DNA from: Clavulina sp. PMI_390
Taxonomy: Eukaryota; Basidiomycota; Agaricomycetes; Cantharellales; Hydnaceae
DNA: 10,755 bases
Reading direction: 5' to 3'
Assembly (NCBI GenBank): GCA_015039315.1
Contig: WIDE01000264.1
Location: 7,167-17,921 of the forward strand
Position numbers and translations under genes: made by a program. Positions 8,901 to 10,755 of this stretch are shown here, piece by piece; the first letter of the stretch is position 1, and the number at the start of each line of letters is the position of its first letter. A model generated the notes under the pieces. It was not told where the DNA came from. It saw only the letters and a program-made list of their open reading frames with translations, and ran no database searches.

Positions 8901-10589
8901 TCTGAAGCGACGCTGGCCAGTGAAATAGATGGGGTATCGCACCTGCCTGATGTGGTTGTTATTCTCGACACCATATCTCTTGAGCCCTTGATAACCCTCG
9001 ATGTCAAAGACTCCCGGATCTCTGAGACACTGAGATGGCAAAGCAGTCCTCAAGTCCAAAGCGCCAAGATAGACAGTCTCTTCGTCGTCAAAAATACGGA
9101 CTGCGTAATTGAAGCAAGAAACGTCAGTGATTCCATGGGGATCTTTGTTTGGAACTGGGTTCAAGGAGCCCTCCTTCAGATCGTGGAAGCTCCCAAAGCA
9201 GATATCGCGCATTCAACCTCACTCACAATGTTCAACACAGTTGATCACCGGCTTGCATCGATTATAGTGTGGATAAACCATATTCATCCTCCACACTGGG
9301 CCCCAATACGTGCCTTTCAGGAAGAAAATTCCCAATTTACGATGGACCAGCAATGCAGCCCCATCACACCTGCAGAGCCCTTTGAGACTTTTGCCTCCAA
9401 ATTTGACATACCGGACCCAGGCGTTGAAACATTTCGGGTAGATCGCTGGGGAAAGAAATATTACTGGGACTCTGCGAAAAGTCAAATGATAGAATTGCCT
9501 GGATTCGACACCAAATTGGGACATCTTCCTTGTGAGCTTGCTTATGCCCCAACCGACGACCTGGTCGCCGTTGCACCATGGATAGGAGAGGGCTTTCTTG
9601 AACTTCGTGCCAACAAAAAGGTCCCCCAATATTCCTCCCTCACATGTACTCACTCATACTACGACATCACTCCCGATCTCATTGGGGGATATGGCATATC
9701 TGGTGATGGAACACTGCTGATTACTGCCACTCATCAAGAACTCCAAGTGACAGATATTGATAGCGGATTGGCTGCCTGGCCCCCAGTCGCAATTAATCAC
9801 TCGGCTCCAAAACCTCAGATGCTCTTACGAAATCCCCTGCAGTGGGCTCACTTCGCACTTGCTGACTTGGCGGTTATATGCGAAGATTATTATGGCGCCA
9901 TCCGAGTGGTCAACGAGGACGGCCTTGTCTGGGCCTATGACGCGCCTTCTTGTGTGGATGAACCGATAGTCACTCCTGCCGAAAAACCTTGTCCAATGAT
10001 CTCCCCAAACGGAAGATATTTAGCCCGAATATCGTTTCGCGCTGAACAGGGGATAAAAAACCGCTTGTGCAACCCAATCTTCCTCGTTGACCTTGCTGCA
10101 TGGCACAAAAGCACACTTTACGCCCTTCAAACAGACGAAGAAAACGCCACACACCCACTCATCCGTGCCTCCTTCTCTCCTAATAGCTCCCATTTTGGTG
10201 TCATACTGTGGCCGTCTCAGATAATCATTTGGTCCATGCCTTCGTCTTCTGAGGTCAACGAGGCAGCATCATACTCGATAGTGATGCCTTCCTTCTCGCA
10301 ATTCGTATTCACCGAACTCGATTTTTCCTCCGACTTTGTTATCAACCCTATGTTCAGCCTCAATGACCTCTCTGGAGACCTCCAACGCGTAACTTGCTCG
10401 ACAATGTTCAGCATCAGCATCACGCAACTCATACAGATACTCTCACTGAAGGAGCAGGATAATCCTCAGGAAGCTGCTGTTGATTGTGATGAACCGCCGC
10501 CAGTTCCCAATCTTAATGAAAAATTCCCTTCGTTCCCATTTACTCATATTGATCTTCCATTCTGGCCAGGAGTCTACCAGCGTGTATAG
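5976..10589 (+). CDS. NLR-type NTPase: helical N-terminus, NACHT, degenerate WD40 propeller
   Basis: Model: exons 5976-6119, 6191-6542 (with an apparent +1 frame change near 6347), 6616-6667, 6725-8283 and 8343-10589, about 1,450 residues. Introns are 71, 73, 57 and 59 nt, with donors GTTCGT, GTTCGT, GTATGT and GTAGGA. The N-terminus (5976-6720) is all-helical and resembles the HeLo/MLKL-like bundles found in fungal NLRs; that is a judgement of style, not a search. The NACHT domain follows the marker LPCLPGTRE: Walker A GSPGTGKS at 6874-6897, Walker B VIVIDALDEC at 7174-7203 and ITGRPEPE near 7280-7305. A winged-helix-like segment follows (RRPLGVRPFANLLG, then LYHASFQEFLL, about 7738-7896). 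The last exon begins as a propeller, with one clear WD-like unit (VAYSLDGLHIATGHQGGEVNLW, about 8608-8673), then loses obvious repeats. Proteins of this build are cytosolic sensors of non-self or damage: nucleotide binding and oligomerisation activate the N-terminal effector, often in cell death. The first ATG (5976) is the earliest in this frame after a stop at 5901; upstream coding exons remain possible. Stop TAG 10587-10589. Confidence 0.8.
6302..6359 (+). other. Apparent frame change in the NLR N-terminal region
   Basis: Protein-like sequence runs in frame 2 up to PPDLLSRVDKFETSVE and continues in frame 3 as SLEQTLLGCYNL. Frame 2 meets a TGA at 6356-6358, and frame 3 is closed upstream by a TGA at 6216. 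One extra base near 6347-6353 would explain it. The alternative is a 58-nt intron at 6302-6359 (donor GTCCCT, acceptor TTGAG), which also restores frame but removes helix-like sequence that reads smoothly across the junction. I favour a frameshift or a sequencing error. Confidence 0.6.
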
Positions 10590-10682
10590 TTGTTTCCCGG
10601 AGATTTGGTTTTGATTCCCGGAGATGGGTATTGATCCCCGGAGCAAGGTATTGATTCCCTGAGGGAGGTCTGATTCCCCTTA
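10590..10682 (+). repeat. Imperfect 20-bp tandem repeat after the NLR stop codon
   Basis: About 4.6 copies with a 20-21 base period: units begin at 10590, 10610, 10631, 10651 and 10671. The shared core is TTGATTCCCGGAG, followed by a GGTA-like end (for example TTGATCCCCGGAGCAAGGTA at 10631-10650). The array starts at the very next base after the TAG stop, so it would be transcribed in the 3' untranslated region. Copies differ at several positions, so the array is not a recent slippage product. Confidence 0.85.
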
Positions 10683-10755
10683 GCTGCAGTATTTTGCTTT
10701 TATCTCTGTCAATTCTATAGCTATTGGAAAATGGTTTGCAGATCCTGAAACTAGA

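Noticed and set aside
9219..9653. 144-codon minus-strand reading frame inside the NLR C-terminal exon
   Set aside because: It lies wholly opposite an exon open for 740 codons; no motif of its own.

Overview
This window looks like nuclear DNA from a basidiomycete fungus, most likely an Agaricomycete. The genes are cut by many short GT..AG introns (53 to 82 nt) with CTNA-type branch points. The gene families also fit that group: a long F-box protein, a secreted Rds1-type ferritin-like protein, and a NACHT NLR with a beta-propeller-like C-terminus. The F-box and NLR styles remind me of Rhizoctonia/Ceratobasidium relatives, but I cannot fix the genus without a search.

Layout. (1) Bases 1-60 are the last codons of a plus-strand gene. 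They match the C-terminus of the minus-strand ferritin-like gene further on, so they are the 3' end of a paralog. (2) 61-598 is a pyrimidine-rich spacer with no credible gene. (3) 599-2945 (+) is a four-exon F-box protein of about 723 residues. (4) 2946-3492 is the spacer between converging genes and carries an (AAAAAG)9 tract. (5) 4763-3493 (-) is a complete six-exon gene for a secreted ferritin-like protein of 299 residues, with a TATA box about 70 bases upstream of its ATG. (6) 4764-5975 is intergenic or 5'-leader sequence with a second candidate TATA box on the plus strand. (7) 5976-10589 (+) is a large NLR gene: N-terminal helical bundle, NACHT NTPase, winged-helix-like linker, then a C-terminal beta-propeller region whose WD repeats are mostly worn down. 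(8) A 20-bp imperfect tandem repeat starts at the base after its stop codon.

The genes do not form a pathway. The F-box gene sits between two inverted ferritin-like paralogs, which suggests a local duplication or inversion. The F-box and NLR genes belong to families that expand and change quickly in these fungi: substrate adaptors for ubiquitin ligases, and intracellular non-self or damage sensors. The NLR shows an apparent one-base frame change inside its N-terminal effector-like domain. It may therefore be a decayed allele, contain a sequencing error, or use an unrecognised intron. All exon models come from splice-site and protein-continuity reading by eye.
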